A stretch of 64,000 nucleotides of DNA. Source: Bretschneidera sinensis (taxonomy: Eukaryota; Streptophyta; Magnoliopsida; Brassicales; Akaniaceae). Positions 9,655-22,225 of this stretch are shown piece by piece. Each line of letters starts with the position of its first letter. Position 1 is the first letter of the stretch. The notes beneath the pieces are model-generated. The model was not told the origin of the DNA. It saw only the letters and a list, made by a program, of their open reading frames with translations, and did not search any database. The stretch is from positions 75,480,001-75,544,000 of the forward strand of contig CM043698.1 of NCBI GenBank assembly GCA_023935145.1, given 5' to 3'. Both the position numbers and the translations under genes were made by a program.

Positions 9655-12600
9655 GCCGAACCTTTAGAATCATGTTTTGTGTGTGGCGGGGTTGATCATC
9701 CCGCCCAAGATTGTCCCACTTTTGTTGACATGAGAGGGCTATACGAGGAACAATGCAATACCTTAGGCATGTACAAGAAGCCCTCAGCACCCTTCTCTAA
9801 CACTTATAATCCAGGGTGGCGAAATCACCCCAACTTCAGTTGGAAATCTGAAAATCAGCAGCATGTGCAGCCCCCTAGATCGTACCCAGCACCTTATCAT
9901 GCACCCTCATCTTCTAGGAACTCTTTAGAAGACTCCTTACATACTTTTGTAGAAGCACAAGGCAAGACAAACCAAAAGTGTGAGACATTAATTACACAGT
10001 TGGTTGAGGAAAACAAAGAAATAAGGAGCCAAGTGTCTAAATTGACGAGCTCATTGAGTGTGACTGAGCGAGGTAAGTTCCCTGCCCAAGCTCAGTCCAT
10101 ACCTCACGGTCAACATATGGCACAAGAAAATGTGAAAAATATAAATGCCATTGTGACCCGAAGAGGTAAGTTACTACACATTCCACCAGAGAATAAACCT
10201 GAGAATGTGAAGGGTCAAACCAGTAGTGAGACCAAGTTGCCTAAAGACCCTGAAGTGACCCAAAGTCCTGTTAAGGCCCCATTCCCCCAAGCCTTAAAAT
10301 CCAACAAGAAAAATCTGGAAATGAATGATGAAATCCTTGAGAACTTAAGGCAAGTGAAACTTAATCTTTCCCTTTTGCATGTGATTAAACAAGTCCCCAC
10401 CTATGCAAAAGTTCTCAAAGATTTATGCACAATTAAGAGGAAACATCATGTCAAGAAAACAGCTTTCCTAACTGAGCAAGTTAGTGCACTAATTGAGCAA
10501 AGAATTCCCCCAAAATACAAAGATCTGGGCTATCCTACCATTGCTTGCAGCATTGGAAATCATGAGGTTGGACAAGCCTTACTAGATCTGGGAGCTAGTG
10601 TAAACCTGATGCCATTTTCCATTTACTTACAGCTGGGGTTAGGAGAAATCAAACCAACCGGCGTGGTATTACAATTGGCTGATCGCTCAGTCAAGGTACC
10701 CCGAGGTGTGGTTGAGGATGTTTTGATTCAAATTGATAAATTTTATTATCCTGTTGATTTCTTAATTCTTGATACTACTTCTGCTGTAGACACTAACTCT
10801 AAAATCCCTTTGATTTTGGGTAGACCTTTTCTTGCTACTGCAAATGCTCTAATAAATTGTAGGAATGGTCTCATGAAACTGTCCTTTGGCAACATGACCC
10901 TTGAAGTAAATATTTTCAATGTTGCAAAACAGCCCGAAGATGAGGACGAAAACCACCAGCTTTACATGATCGAGTCACTCGTCAATGAGGGAGTTTTCTT
11001 AACTCATGATTATGAGCCTCTTGAAAATTTTCTTGTTAATTCTGAGATAGATTTATTTGATGATAAAACTGATATAATTGATATATGTGTTGTTTTTGAC
11101 AAATCTCAGGATTATGGAAATCGGGCATGGCAACCAAGGTTTGAGGAGCTGCCCGAAAGAAGCAAGACTCAAGTCCCCTCAAGTGTGGAAGCACCTAAAG
11201 TCGAATTGAAGCCACTACCTAAGGGTCTAAAACATGTCTTTCTCGGTCCAGGTGATACCTTTCCTGTTATAATTTCTTCTGAATTAACTGAGACCCATGG
11301 TAAGAGATTAATTCAAACTTTAAATGAACACAAATTAGCCCTGGGATGGAGCATGGCTGATTTAAAGGGAATTAGTCCCCTAATCTGCTCCCATAAAATA
11401 AATCTGGATGAAGGAACCAGTCCTCGTAGAGACCCTCAACGTAGGCTTAACCCCACTATGAAATATGTAGTGAAAAATGAAGTACTGAAGCTATTAGATG
11501 CGGGTATTATATATCCCATAGCTGATAGTAAGTGGGTAAGCCCTACGCAAGTCGTCCCGAAAAAGTCCGGAGTCACTGTGATAAAAAATGACCTAGGAGA
11601 GTTAGTCCCTACCAAACTTATGAACGGGTGGCGTGTGTGCATTGATTACAGAAAATTAAATGTTGCCACCAAGAAAGACCACTTCCCACTCCCTTTTATT
11701 GATCAAATTCTTGAGCGTATAGCTGGTCATCCCTTCTACTGTTTTCTAGATGGTTATTCTAGTTACTATCAAATAGAAATTGCATTAGAAGACCAAGAAA
11801 AGACCACCTTTACTTGTCCCTTTGGCACCTATGCTTTTCGTAGAATGCCATTCGGATTATGTAACGCCCCTGCTACTTTTCAACGTTGCATGATGAGCAT
11901 TTTTAGTGACATGGTTGAAAATTGCATAGAGGTTTTTATGGATGACCTAACTGTTTTTGGATCTTCATTTGAAACATGCTTAATGAATTTAGAAAGAGTA
12001 TTAATTCGCTGTGAGGAAAAAGAATTGGTTTTAAATTGGGAAAAGTGCCATTTCATGGTACCATCCGGTATTGTCTTAGGGCATATTGTCTCTTCTAAAG
12101 GAATAGAGGTTGATCAATCTAAGATTGAGTTAATCTCTAAGTTGCTTGCCCCTAAGACAATAAAGGATGTGAGATCTTTCCTTGGTCATGCTGGTTTTTA
12201 TAGGAGGTTCATACAAAATTTTTCAAAAATATCTAGACTGCTATGCGCCCTCCTAGTTAAAGATACCCCCTTTGAGTGGAGTCAAGCTTGTCAAGAGGCC
12301 TTTAAAACGTTGGTTGGCAAGCTTACTTCCGCACCTATAATGCAGTCGCCAGATTGGACTTTACCTTTTGAAATCATGTGCGATGCTAGTGACTACGCTG
12401 TAGGTGCTATTCTTGGACAGCGAAGGGAAGGTAAACCTTTTGTCATTTACTATGCTAGTAAGACTTTAAATAGTGCTCAAATGAATTACTCTACAACTGA
12501 AAAAGAGTTGCTAGCTGTAGTATTTGCTTTAGATAAATTTCGTTCTCATCTAATTGGTTCTCCTATCCTTATTTTTACAGATCATGCAGCCCTCAAGTAT

Positions 12601-12810
12601 CTTCTTACGAAGAAGGATGCTAAGGCACGACTAATCCGATGGATCCTCCTCTTGCAGGAATTTGATATCACCATCAAGGATAAAAAAGGAGTGGAGAACG
12701 TAGTAGCTGATCATTTATCCAGACTCACTTTTGAGGACACTTGTGATGACATGCCAATCAAAGATGATTTTCCCGATGAGCAATTAGTCTCCATTACTTC
12801 TCTACCATAG
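9655..12810 (+). pseudogene. A pol: zinc knuckle, protease, RT, RNase H
   Basis: This continues the gag frame, with 1043 codons open from 9679. The CCHC knuckle CFVCGGVDHPAQDC lies at 9670-9711. The Athila-type aspartic protease has LLDLGASVNLMPF (about 10580-10618). Reverse transcriptase has RVCIDYRKLN, then the catalytic FMDDLTVFG (about 11935-11960). RNase H begins MCDASDYAVGAILGQ (about 12376). The segment ends at TAG 12808-12810, where B has TGG, so it is a G-to-A change. This is the best-preserved polyprotein part of the window, but it is cut off from the gag start by two stops and from integrase by another. Confidence 0.9.
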
Positions 12811-14100
12811 TTTGCTCACATCGTAAATTATTTGGCTACAGGTGAGATACCTATGGATTGGAGAGCTCAAGACAAGAGTAAATTCTTATATGAGGTATGT
12901 AATTTTTATTGGGATGACCCCTATCTTTTCAAGTACTGCCCTGACCAAATTCTAAGGCGTTGCATCCCTAATGAAGAGATTTCGAGTGTCTAAGAATTTT
13001 GTCACTCCCAAGCTTGTGGAGGCCACTTTTCGATGAAAAAAACCACTGCAAAAATTTTGCAGTGTGGATTTTATTGGCCTACTTTGTTTAAAGATACAAA
13101 CACCTATTGTCGCTCTTTTGAAAGATGTCAAAAGTTAGGAGCTGTGTCTCGCCGAAATATAATGCCCCTGAACCCTATTTTAGTGATTGAAATCTTTGAT
13201 TGTTGGGGCATCGATTTCATGGGACCCTTCCCTCCTTCCTTCGGGTACCAGTATATCATTGTAGCAATAGATTATGTATCCAACTTGGTAGAGGCAACAG
13301 CTTGTCGAAACAATGATAATGGAACGGTGATTAAATTCCTTAAAGAAAAGGTGTTATCTCGATTTGGTACACCACGTGCTATAATTAGTGATCGAGGTAC
13401 ACATTTTTGCAACTGTTCCTTTGAAGCTTTAATGAAAAAATTTGGGGTAGTACATAAAATCTCTACTGCCTATCATCCTCAGACTAGTGGACAAGTAGAG
13501 CTTGCTAATAGGGAGATTAAACAAATTTTAGAAAAAACGGTTAACCCCGATCACAAAGATTGGTCTTTGAGACTAATTGATGCGCTTTGGGCTTACCGTA
13601 CAGCCTTTAAAACTCCCTTAGGTATGTCACCCTATTGGCTTGTTTTTGGAAAGCCCTGCCACTTACCCGTGGAGCTCAAGCATCGAGCTTATTGGGCCAT
13701 CAAGTCTTTCAATTTTGACATGGGCGAAGCGGGTAAACTTCGAAAATATAAGCTGACCGAGTTAGAAGAATTAAGAAACGATGCTTATGAAAATTCTAGA
13801 ATCTATAAGGCTAAGATGAAAGTATTCCATGACAAAAACATTTTGAGGAAAACATTTAAACCCAATGATCGGGTATTCTTATATGACTCTAGACTTCATA
13901 AGCATCCTGGAAAACTTCGGTCAAGATGGACCGGCCCTTTTATAGTAAAAAATGTTTTTGAAAATAGGGCGGTAGAAATTGAGGATACTAGAGATGGTCG
14001 GGTCTTTAAAGTAAACGGTCAACGACTTAAGATCTTAATTCATAGACATGATTCGGAGATGGAAGACATTCCGCTTATGGATCCGGTCTATTCACCTTGA
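12811..14100 (+). pseudogene. A integrase
   Basis: Same frame as gag-pol, with a further stop TAA at 12991-12993. The zinc-binding part has [11 protein letters not shown] and then [11 protein letters not shown]. The catalytic D,D,E triad is visible in [18 protein letters not shown] and [12 protein letters not shown]-terminal segment [13 protein letters not shown] matches the GPF-type binding fold of gypsy integrases. The main open part is 13033-14100 (355 codons), ending TGA at 14098. Confidence 0.88.
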
Positions 14101-15822
14101 CCACACAACAAAGGTACGTTATTCCTTTTAATTTTTGTTCTGTTTTTAGTTAGTTTTCATTCAATCTTAATTATTAGTTTTAGTTTACTTCAAATTTCAA
14201 AAAAAAAAAATTAATATTTCGTTGCCAAGTCTTTATTAACTTTGAATTTTGGTTGTGTTAAGTCTATTTTAATTTTTAGTTTCTAGTTGATTTCAGTGAA
14301 AAGAACGGTATGCAGTTCAATTGGTGGTGCGCAATTTTCAGCTTTTGTGCATTTTTGGCCACACAGGGAGTTTCCTTTCCTTTTTCTTTTACATTGAGGT
14401 CAATGCAATGTTTAGGTTGGGGGTGGAGGAAACATATTTCTTTTCTTTTTTTTCATTGAACTGCTTGGTGTCACTTTCTTTCTTTTCGTTGTTAGGATAA
14501 AAAAAAAAAAATTTGTTTGTTTGTTTTTAGCATGTTTTGTTTTAGCCTTGGAGTTAATTCACATGTCAATGATATGAGCTTAATCGAGATAGCATATAGC
14601 ATTTAGAAGAAGTTAAATCTTGCTTCGCTTTGAGAATAAATTAAGTGTCAATTTTTCTTTGGTTTGAGACTCTGGTTTGTGGTAAGATTGCATGATTAGT
14701 CTAAAGCATTTGGAAAAGTTTTATGCACGGTTGTTTTGTGAACACTTTTGCGGTCTCTACAAGCTCTAGAACTTATTTGATAATCACTTGAGGCGAAAAT
14801 CATAGAATGCACACTAATTAGGATATGATATAGGCCATTTTTGGACCGTTTGAGCCTTTTTAAACTTACCCTTGTTATATTTATCGCTAGTCACCTATTT
14901 GAGCTTTTTTCTTGAAAAGAAAAATTGAGCCTTGTTTCTTTCAATAAACCATTTACTTACCTTTATGAGCCTAAAAATATTTTATCCTTACCTCTCTTTT
15001 AAAAGAACTTAGTTATACACATGCTGTGAGAAGCACTTAAAAGGAGTAAGGGTGGAAATATGAGAAAATATTACTACCATAACCCAAGTACATTAAAAGA
15101 GACAAGTTGGGGGTTGTGGAAAAGAAAAGAAAAGAATGAAAGAGGAGGTGAATGGTCTTATGCTAAAACAAAAAATAAAAAAAAGAGAGAAAAATGAATT
15201 ATGGCAAAGAAAGAAGAAAAAAAATGGTGATTTATTGCCAGAAATGCTCGAAAAATGGTTGAAAGAGTTGGGTGTTGAAGTAAGGTTATCTTGTGCTTAA
15301 AGTGGTTGTGTTTAAATTAAGAGACTTAGTTCTTTTATTTGTTTAAACTTTCCCATTCTTTCTTGACCTTTACCCTAGCCTAATGTTGCAAGCTTATTAA
15401 AGACCTATTGATCCGATGAAGTGTGATTTTTCTACATAGTGGAGAGTGATTTGAAAAGTGAGCATATGGAGCTTGATTTGTGATTGATGTCACGCAGATT
15501 AATATGTTTTTAGAGGCCAAGACTTGTATTCATGCAATGTTGTGCATAAAATCATCTGGGGGTTCGGACTAATGTATTGTGGTAAGATGGATGGTAAGAG
15601 TCGATAACGATTTTAAGGTTGACATTTGGATTATTCTTGGACCTGAGTGATATTTAATGATTCTATGTGCTGTATGTTATGCATGATTTTTGAGATAGAT
15701 TTTTGAATTACTCTTGGTAAACGCCAGCATTGCTGTATTTTGTTTTGATTTCTAAATAAAGAATTCATTTTATGCCTTTTGCTTGAATTGCTAGGGACTA
15801 GCAATAAGCTAGTTGGGGGTTG
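14101..15822 (+). other. A 3' non-coding region with conserved hairpin and G-tract
   Basis: 1.7 kb with no gene. It is collinear with 18583-20200 of element B (reverse orientation), so the region is conserved between families. At 14391-14406 ACATTGAGGTCAATGC forms a short hairpin. After a few bases comes tttaggttgggggtggagg (14411-14429). Similar motifs occur in B and F. The env-position ORF present in B is missing. The region ends with agttgggggttg (15811-15822), the polypurine tract. Confidence 0.7.
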
Positions 15823-17470
15823 TGATGAGAGTCATAAAATGCCTCTAAACAATACTTAATTGTTAACATTTTAGGGTTGATCTCGGTTGTAATCGCACTT
15901 TTACATGTTGATAACTCTAAAGTGATATACATAAATCATTGACTTAATTCGATGCATTTTCAGGTGCTTTGAGTACAAAAGAGATAATAAAGCGATCAAT
16001 GTTTAAAGCACCAAAAGATCTTGGGTGTCGGTGCTCGTTTTTGTCCAAGGTTTAGACGTGTGCAAACATGATTCAAAGATGGTTAAAGTCTAAACTAAGG
16101 CTGGAGTAATAAAGTACAGTAAGTTAAAAGACTGCACACAAGTGTGTGCATCACTTTGGAGTAAGTTAAGGGTAGGCACACTAGTGTGTGCACTTCTGCA
16201 TACAAGCTGAAGGAGTTTCACTGAATTGCCAGAATTTCCCGTACAGATCAATAATCTTTGCAGATTAAACTGTATTGATGTAGGAAGAACCAAATGATGA
16301 GCTATATATTCTTAGAAAGATCCGGAAGTCTATTTTCTGGAGAATTTTACGGTTCGTAAAAAGGATTTTTCTAGAGAAAGTTATGGCAGTTTTAGTGGAA
16401 ACAGTTCAGGCCAGCACAGCAGGCCCAGACGCACAGCAGGCCCAGGCGCACAGCACGGCCCACTCGCCTCTTGACCGGATTAGGGTGAGCAAATGACATT
16501 CTCCAAGACCAAAACACCCCCCTCATGCTCTATAAATGTATCTTTATGGAGTGTGCAGCTGGGCAATGAAGAGAGAAAGCAAGGAAGAGAGAAAAAAGAG
16601 AGGATTCAAGGGATCCAAATCCAACATTCTTCCAATTTATTTCTAAGTTTTCTTTGGTTGCAAATCAAGGGGAGAACATCCATATTGTTCATCCACCTTG
16701 AACTCCATGGCCAAATCAAGGGGAGAGCATCCTTATTGTTCTTCCACCTTGATTTCCATGGCCAACTAATCATTTTACAAGGGAAAGGGATGAATCTTTA
16801 GGGATTTCTTGTTCTTTATTTCTTGTTCTTGATTCAATTGTATGGATTTTTTGTTAAATATTGTTTATGAATTATTCATTGATTAAGTAAGAAGATTTGA
16901 GTTCATGTGATAGATGTACTTTTTATTCTTCTTCTTTTAGACTCTCTTAATCCGGTGATTGCATCATTCTCCTCCATTGAGGTTGCTTGGATGTGATTGA
17001 TTCCGGTAGATTTATCTTATTGATTGTCCATTATTGCGATATTGTCTTTTAAGATATATTGTCGTTTCTTGATAATCTTTAAAATCGGTCATGTGTGCGT
17101 GAACCGAAATCAATGATTAATTCGTAGCAATTATATAAGAGTTGTAAATGTGCTTGATTGAATATATTCCGATTGCTTGTTTGGGAGTTGAAACTTGCAA
17201 TCGAGATAAAATCAATTGAATCAAGAGTGGAAAAAGGGAACAAACCTAAGGAGGATTCCCGAAACCTTGTTATTTCTCATTTATATTTCATTTACATTTA
17301 CGCAATTTTCCTTTACATTATTTCACCATCAAAGCTCAAAAATCTTGAGTTTAACTTTTATCGTTCGTTTTAAGGTTCACACATTTTCCTTTGTACTTAA
17401 CTTGTTTCCCTGTGGAATCGACACCCCAAAGCCGTACTACAATAACCGTGTTATACTTTGGGCGTAATCA
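15823..17470 (+). repeat. A 3' LTR
   Basis: 1648 bp, nearly identical to 6525-8172, ending ggcgtaatca and followed by the TSD gagag (17471-17475). The TATA box is at 16531. Confidence 0.93.
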
Positions 17471-18582
17471 GAGAGATAACAAGGTTCCGAGAATCCTCCC
17501 TAGGTTCGTTGCCTTATTCCAATCTCGATTCAATTGTTTTAATCTCGATTGCTAGTTTCACATCCCAAACAGACAATCGAAAAATATTCAATCAAAGCAC
17601 ATGTGAACCCTAATGTAATTGCTATGAAGTACTCTTTACTTTCGATTCAAGCATACATGACCAATCTTATAGATTTACCAAGAAACGACAATATATCTCT
17701 ATGACAATATTGCAGTAATGGAAACCTAAAAGATAAATCTACCGGAATCAATCACATCTGACAATCTTTACATAAAAAGAGCATGAGTAAACTTATATAG
17801 AGGAGAAAAATGCGATCACCGGATTAAGAGAAAATCTTCTAATTAAATCAAAAAGTAAATCATAACAATGTTTAACAATAAATCCAAACTACAACTGAAT
17901 CAAGAATGGAAAATAAGAACAATTACACCTAAGAATTCATCCCTTCGCCTTGCTTGGAGATTAGTTGGCCATGGGGCTCATACTTGAACACCGTAATGGA
18001 GAAGAGTGTGGCAGCTTTCTTGAGTTTTCCAGCCTTGATGAATGCTTCTTAACAAACCCTAAGTGATCTATTTATAATACAAAAGGTCCAAGGGTGTTTT
18101 TGGGTCTATGCTATCATTAAAACCCTAATTAGATTGTGATTCGAAAACAAAGTATCGCGCTTGTGCCGCAGCTCACACTAATCCAGGCCGCAGCTCAGCC
18201 TTTTGGGTTTTTTTCATGCTTCTGGAGGCCGCAACTCAGACTAGTCCAGGCCGCGGCTCACACTGATGACTTCTTAGTCCTTCTGGTTATGGTTTCTGGA
18301 GGCCGCGGCTTAGGCTTTCCAGGTCGTGGTGCACAGCCTTGGTTCTCTTCGTTTTGTCCTCCACAATCATGCCTTTACTCCGGTATGCATCGAGTCATTG
18401 TACTTCAAGCAACGATAGCTTTTTTTTTATACCTAAAACCCTTGACAATGCACCAAAATAGATCAATGATCCAAGAATATCACTTTAGAGTTGTTAAGGT
18501 ATAAAAAGAGTAATTTAAACCTAGATCAACCCTAAATTGCTAACAAATAAGTACTGTTAAGATGCATTTTATGACTCTCATC
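17471..18582 (-). repeat. B 3' LTR, right fragment
   Basis: Continues the LTR interrupted at 6520. On the minus strand it contains GC-rich motifs of the type ggccgcggctcac (plus-strand reading, about 18155-18345) upstream of a TATA box (rc of ctatttataatac, 18068). It starts (minus) tgagagtcataaaatgc, directly after the purine tract at 18583-18600. Confidence 0.85.
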
Positions 18583-20254
18583 TTAACCCCCACCTAGCTT
18601 ATTGCTAGTCCCTAGCAATTCAAGCGAAAACAAGACAATATGAAATGAATTCTATAGTAGGAATCAAAACAAAGTAACACAATGTTAGCGTTAAACCAAG
18701 AGTAATTCACATTTTGTCTCTAAAATCGCAAATAACACACAACAAATAGAATCATTAAATATCACCCAAGTCCAAAAATAATCCAAAAATCAATCTTAAA
18801 ATTGTTATCGACTCTTAACATCCATCTTACCACAATCCATTAATCCGAACACCCGGATGATTTTATGCACAACATTCATGAATACAAGTCTTGGCCTCTA
18901 AAAAAATATTAATTTGCGTGACATTAATCACAAAAATAAGCTCCATAGGCTTACTTTTCAAATAACTCTCTACTATTGTAGAAAAAATCACACTACCTTA
19001 GATCAATAGGTCTTTAATAAGCTTGTAACGTTAGGCTAAGGTAAAGGTCAAGAAAGAACAGGAAGTATTCAACAAGTAAAAGAACTCAATCTCTTAGTTT
19101 TAAACACAACCACTTTAAGCACTGGATAACCTTACTTCAATACCTAACTCTTTCAACCATTTTTTGAGCATTTCTCTCAATAAATCACCACTTTTTTTTT
19201 TCTTTTCTTCTTTCTTTGCCATAATTCACTTCTTTATTTTTTATTTTTTATTTTGGCATAAGACCATTCACCTTCTTTTTCATTCTTTTCTTTTCTTTTC
19301 TTTTCCATAACCCTTAACTTATCTCATTTAATATACTTGGGTTATGGTAGTAATTTTTTTTTTTTCATATTTCCATCCTTACTCCTCTTAAGTGCTTCTC
19401 AACAAATGTGTATAACTAAGTTATTTTAAAAGAAAGGTAAGGATAAAATATTTTTAGGATCATAAAAGTAATTAAATAGGTTATCGAAAGAAATGAGACT
19501 CAAATTCTTTTTCAAGAAAAGGCTCAAACAAGTGACTAGCGATAAATATAGCAAGGGTAAGTTTGAAAGGCTCAAATGGTCCAAAAATGGCCTATATCAT
19601 ATCCTAAGTAATGTGAATTCTAGGATTTCGCCTCGAGTAATTATTAAATAAGTTCTAGAATTTGTCGAGACCGTAAAAGTATTCACAAAACAATCGCACA
19701 TAAAACTTCTCTAAATGTTTTAGACTAATCATGCAATCTTACCGCAACCTAGAGTCTCAAACCAAATGAAGATTGACACTTAAATAATTCTCAAACCGAA
19801 GCAAGATTTAACTTCTTCTAAATGTTATATGCTATCTCAATTAGGCTCATATCATTGACATGTGAATTAACTCCAAGGCTAACACAAAGCATGCTAAAAA
19901 CAAACAAAAAGGGAAAGTGACACCTAGCAGTTCAATGGAAAAAAAGAAATATATCTCCTCCACCCCGAACTTAAAAATTACATTGGCCTCAATGTGAAAG
20001 AAAAAGTAAAGGAAACTCCCTGTGTAACCAAAACTGCACAGAAGCTGAAAATTACGCACCACCGTTTGAACTGCATGTCGTTCTTCTTGTTGAAATTTTG
20101 ATCTATAACATAGAACAAAACAAACAAAAAGAAGCAACTGCGGTGTAACATTAAGATTCCCATCGTATGTTAGGTTAACACATAAAATCTAAATAATTAA
20201 CTAAAAACAAAAAATAAAATAACAAAAAGGAAGACAAAATAAATGTTAGTACAG
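18583..20254 (-). other. B 3' non-coding region with conserved hairpin
   Basis: Collinear with A's 3' region. At 19980-19995 acattggcctcaatgt is a 6-bp stem with a 4-nt loop. On the minus strand it is followed by a ttaagttcggggtgg tract (about 19955-19975). Short frames here (for example 19847-20137) have no family support. Confidence 0.65.
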
Positions 20255-20304
20255 TCATCCGATAATAAAAAAATAAAATAAAATGAGATAAACAAGATAT
20301 AACC

Positions 20305-21439
20305 CAAAACTAATCCTCTGTGTTTTCATCCTTCTCTTCATTCTCTTCACTTTTCTCGAGAGCTGGATCAAAAGATGAACCCGGATAGGGTGGCAAAGTG
20401 AGAAAATGATCCATGTCACAACCAGTAGCGGAGGCAAGGTGTTGGTAAATTTGACCAAAAGAAGAGTACACCCCCGCTTGGTAATCAGCTTGGCTAGCCA
20501 AGAATCGTTCCTAACGATCAAACCTGTCATGCAAGAGTTTCTGATGCTCGTCAAAACGAATATTTAAACCCTCAAGGTGCTCTGCAACAGTGAAATACCT
20601 AGGGGGAGGAGGGGGGCTGCAATCGCTGCTTTCTTTCCCGGAGCTGGCGGCCTTGAGGATTTAATCAGATTGAGCATGCCATCATCAATGGGCTTCTTGG
20701 GTTGTTGAACTTCCTCATCAGGACTGTACTGGACTCCAGCTCGGATGCATAATTGGGTAATTAATGAAGGGAAGTACAATCCAAGCTTTTGTCTCACAGT
20801 GTGTATGATAGAATTAAATATAATTTGGCCCACATCAATAGTCATGCCCATCAAAATGGCAAAAATCATAACAACTCTCTCAACAGTAAGATCACTATAG
20901 TGCGTAGCAAGCATCAACCTTTGACACATGAAATATTGCCAAGCCCGAGCATTGACAGTCAAAGAAGTACCGGGTAGGGTTTTAGGGGTATCACCCGTCA
21001 TTTTCTATATTGTGCTTGGAATACAGAGAGTATTGCAAATCTCTTCATAATCAATGTTAGACACATATGCAATATACTCACTATTTTCTATGTCAGGTAG
21101 CCCATAGAATCTATTGATAGATGTGCTGTTAAAAGAAACTATTTTTCCTCTCACCATCACCTTACCATTCTTATGCTCTTCTGCATTAGCATAGAATTCT
21201 CTAACCATATTTGTAAGGGAATGAGATGGTTGTCTCGCAAATGTACCCTAATTCCTATCAATAATTATTTTAAACAAGGTTGGGTTTCCCCTCTCTATGA
21301 TAACGAATCCTCTCTCAGGGTTCGTTTTCCTAGCATTTATCAAGCTAACATATCTCTCACTTGCCTCAAAACTAACAAATTTTCTCTCATCATATTCTTG
21401 AGGTTGTTTCCCCATTTTTCTCTTAGTTTTAGGGGCCAT
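20305..21439 (-). pseudogene. B env-position ORF (putative plant transposon protein)
   Basis: The likely start is the Met at 21439, with a basic, possibly nuclear-targeting N-terminus (MAPKTKRKMGK). It continues through FVSFEASERYVSL, VREFYANAEEH, VRGKIVSFNSTSINRFYGLP, then WQYFMCQRLMLATHYSD and IFAILMGMTIDVGQII, GLYFPSLITQLC. These are hallmarks of the putative plant transposon protein found behind pol in Athila-like elements. The C-terminus is acidic (EKSEENEEKDENTED near 20320). It has no signal peptide or obvious fusion protein features, so envelope is only a positional name. It is broken into three or four frames. Confidence 0.7.
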
Positions 21440-21659
21440 TTGAATCAAATGTATAGAACTTAATTCAAAATTAACCACCCAAATAGCACAAATTCACAAC
21501 AAAGAGAAGAAATTGGTCTTACTTGATGCCTAAAGTTGGAGAGAAGAAAGAGTACCCACCAACTTGAAATCTTCTTGGAAAACCCAAAATTTTGTTAGAA
21601 CCAAGCTTTTTGGAGAAATTTTTAGCAAAATCTGTAATATGAGTGAGAAATCCTACAAG

Positions 21660-22028
21660 AAATGATGTTAGAATCAAGAAATAGTGAGAAAAAGTGAGTG
21701 GGTAAGTAAGGGTTTGGAGAGAGGATGAAAGAGAGATGAGTGTGCTGCGTTTTCTCAAGTGGAAATGAAGAACAAAGCTACAGAAATGGGTTTAAATGGT
21801 CCAAATCACTGGTGTGCAGAAACAACTGGCGCCGCGGCTTGAAAGAGGTGGCGCCGCGGCTTGAAGACATATGCGTGAATTCCATGTTGCTATGCGCTGC
21901 GGTACGATGGAGTCTGGGGTGTGGCACGCTCTCATGCTGGATGCTGTGGGCTGAGGCGCAAATGAGCCTAGGTGCGGCCTGAGCGAGCTGGGCGAGGCGC
22001 AAATTTAGCGAGCCGAGGCGCAAATGGG
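21660..22028 (-). promoter_or_regulatory. B pol-env spacer: motif cluster, TTTAAA, pyrimidine-rich leader
   Basis: From right to left on the minus strand come a GC-rich cluster (21826-22028, with gcgccgcggcttga twice and gaggcgcaaat three times in plus reading), then TTTAAA at 21791-21796, then a CT-rich stretch (about 21690-21740). The gccgcggct core is the one found upstream of the TATA box in B's LTR, in the same orientation. A possible 5' splice site (caagtaagacc) is near 21520. I infer an internal promoter for the env-position ORF. Confidence 0.45.
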
Positions 22029-22225
22029 CCTGTTTCTGGTTCTAACAAAAGAAAAACTTGTTTGTGCAAAATAAACTAAGCAAAATAAAAATAACCCTTA
22101 AACTAAAAATTAGATTAAATTAAACAAAAAAAACTAAAAATTGAAATTGAAATTGAAATAAACTTAATTAAAAACAAAGCAACAAAATAAAAGAAAATAA
22201 ATAAAAACATACCTGTGTGGTGTGG

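Larger units (their letters stand above)
6525..17470 (+). mobile_element. Element A: Athila-type Ty3/gypsy retrotransposon, structurally complete ends
   Basis: The element is 10,946 bp with a 5-bp TSD and two LTRs of exactly 1648 bp. In the first about 330 bp I count seven substitutions between the LTRs and fewer further on, so it is a young insertion. The order is LTR, Athila primer-binding site, T-rich leader, a single gag-pol frame (8707-14100) with four stop codons, a 1.7-kb non-coding 3' region, a purine tract and the LTR. It lacks the env-position ORF that element B retains. Confidence 0.93.

Noticed and set aside
20305..21439. B env-position ORF as a viral envelope protein
   Set aside because: No signal peptide, fusion peptide or membrane anchor is visible. 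The text fits the plant transposon protein family of unknown role.
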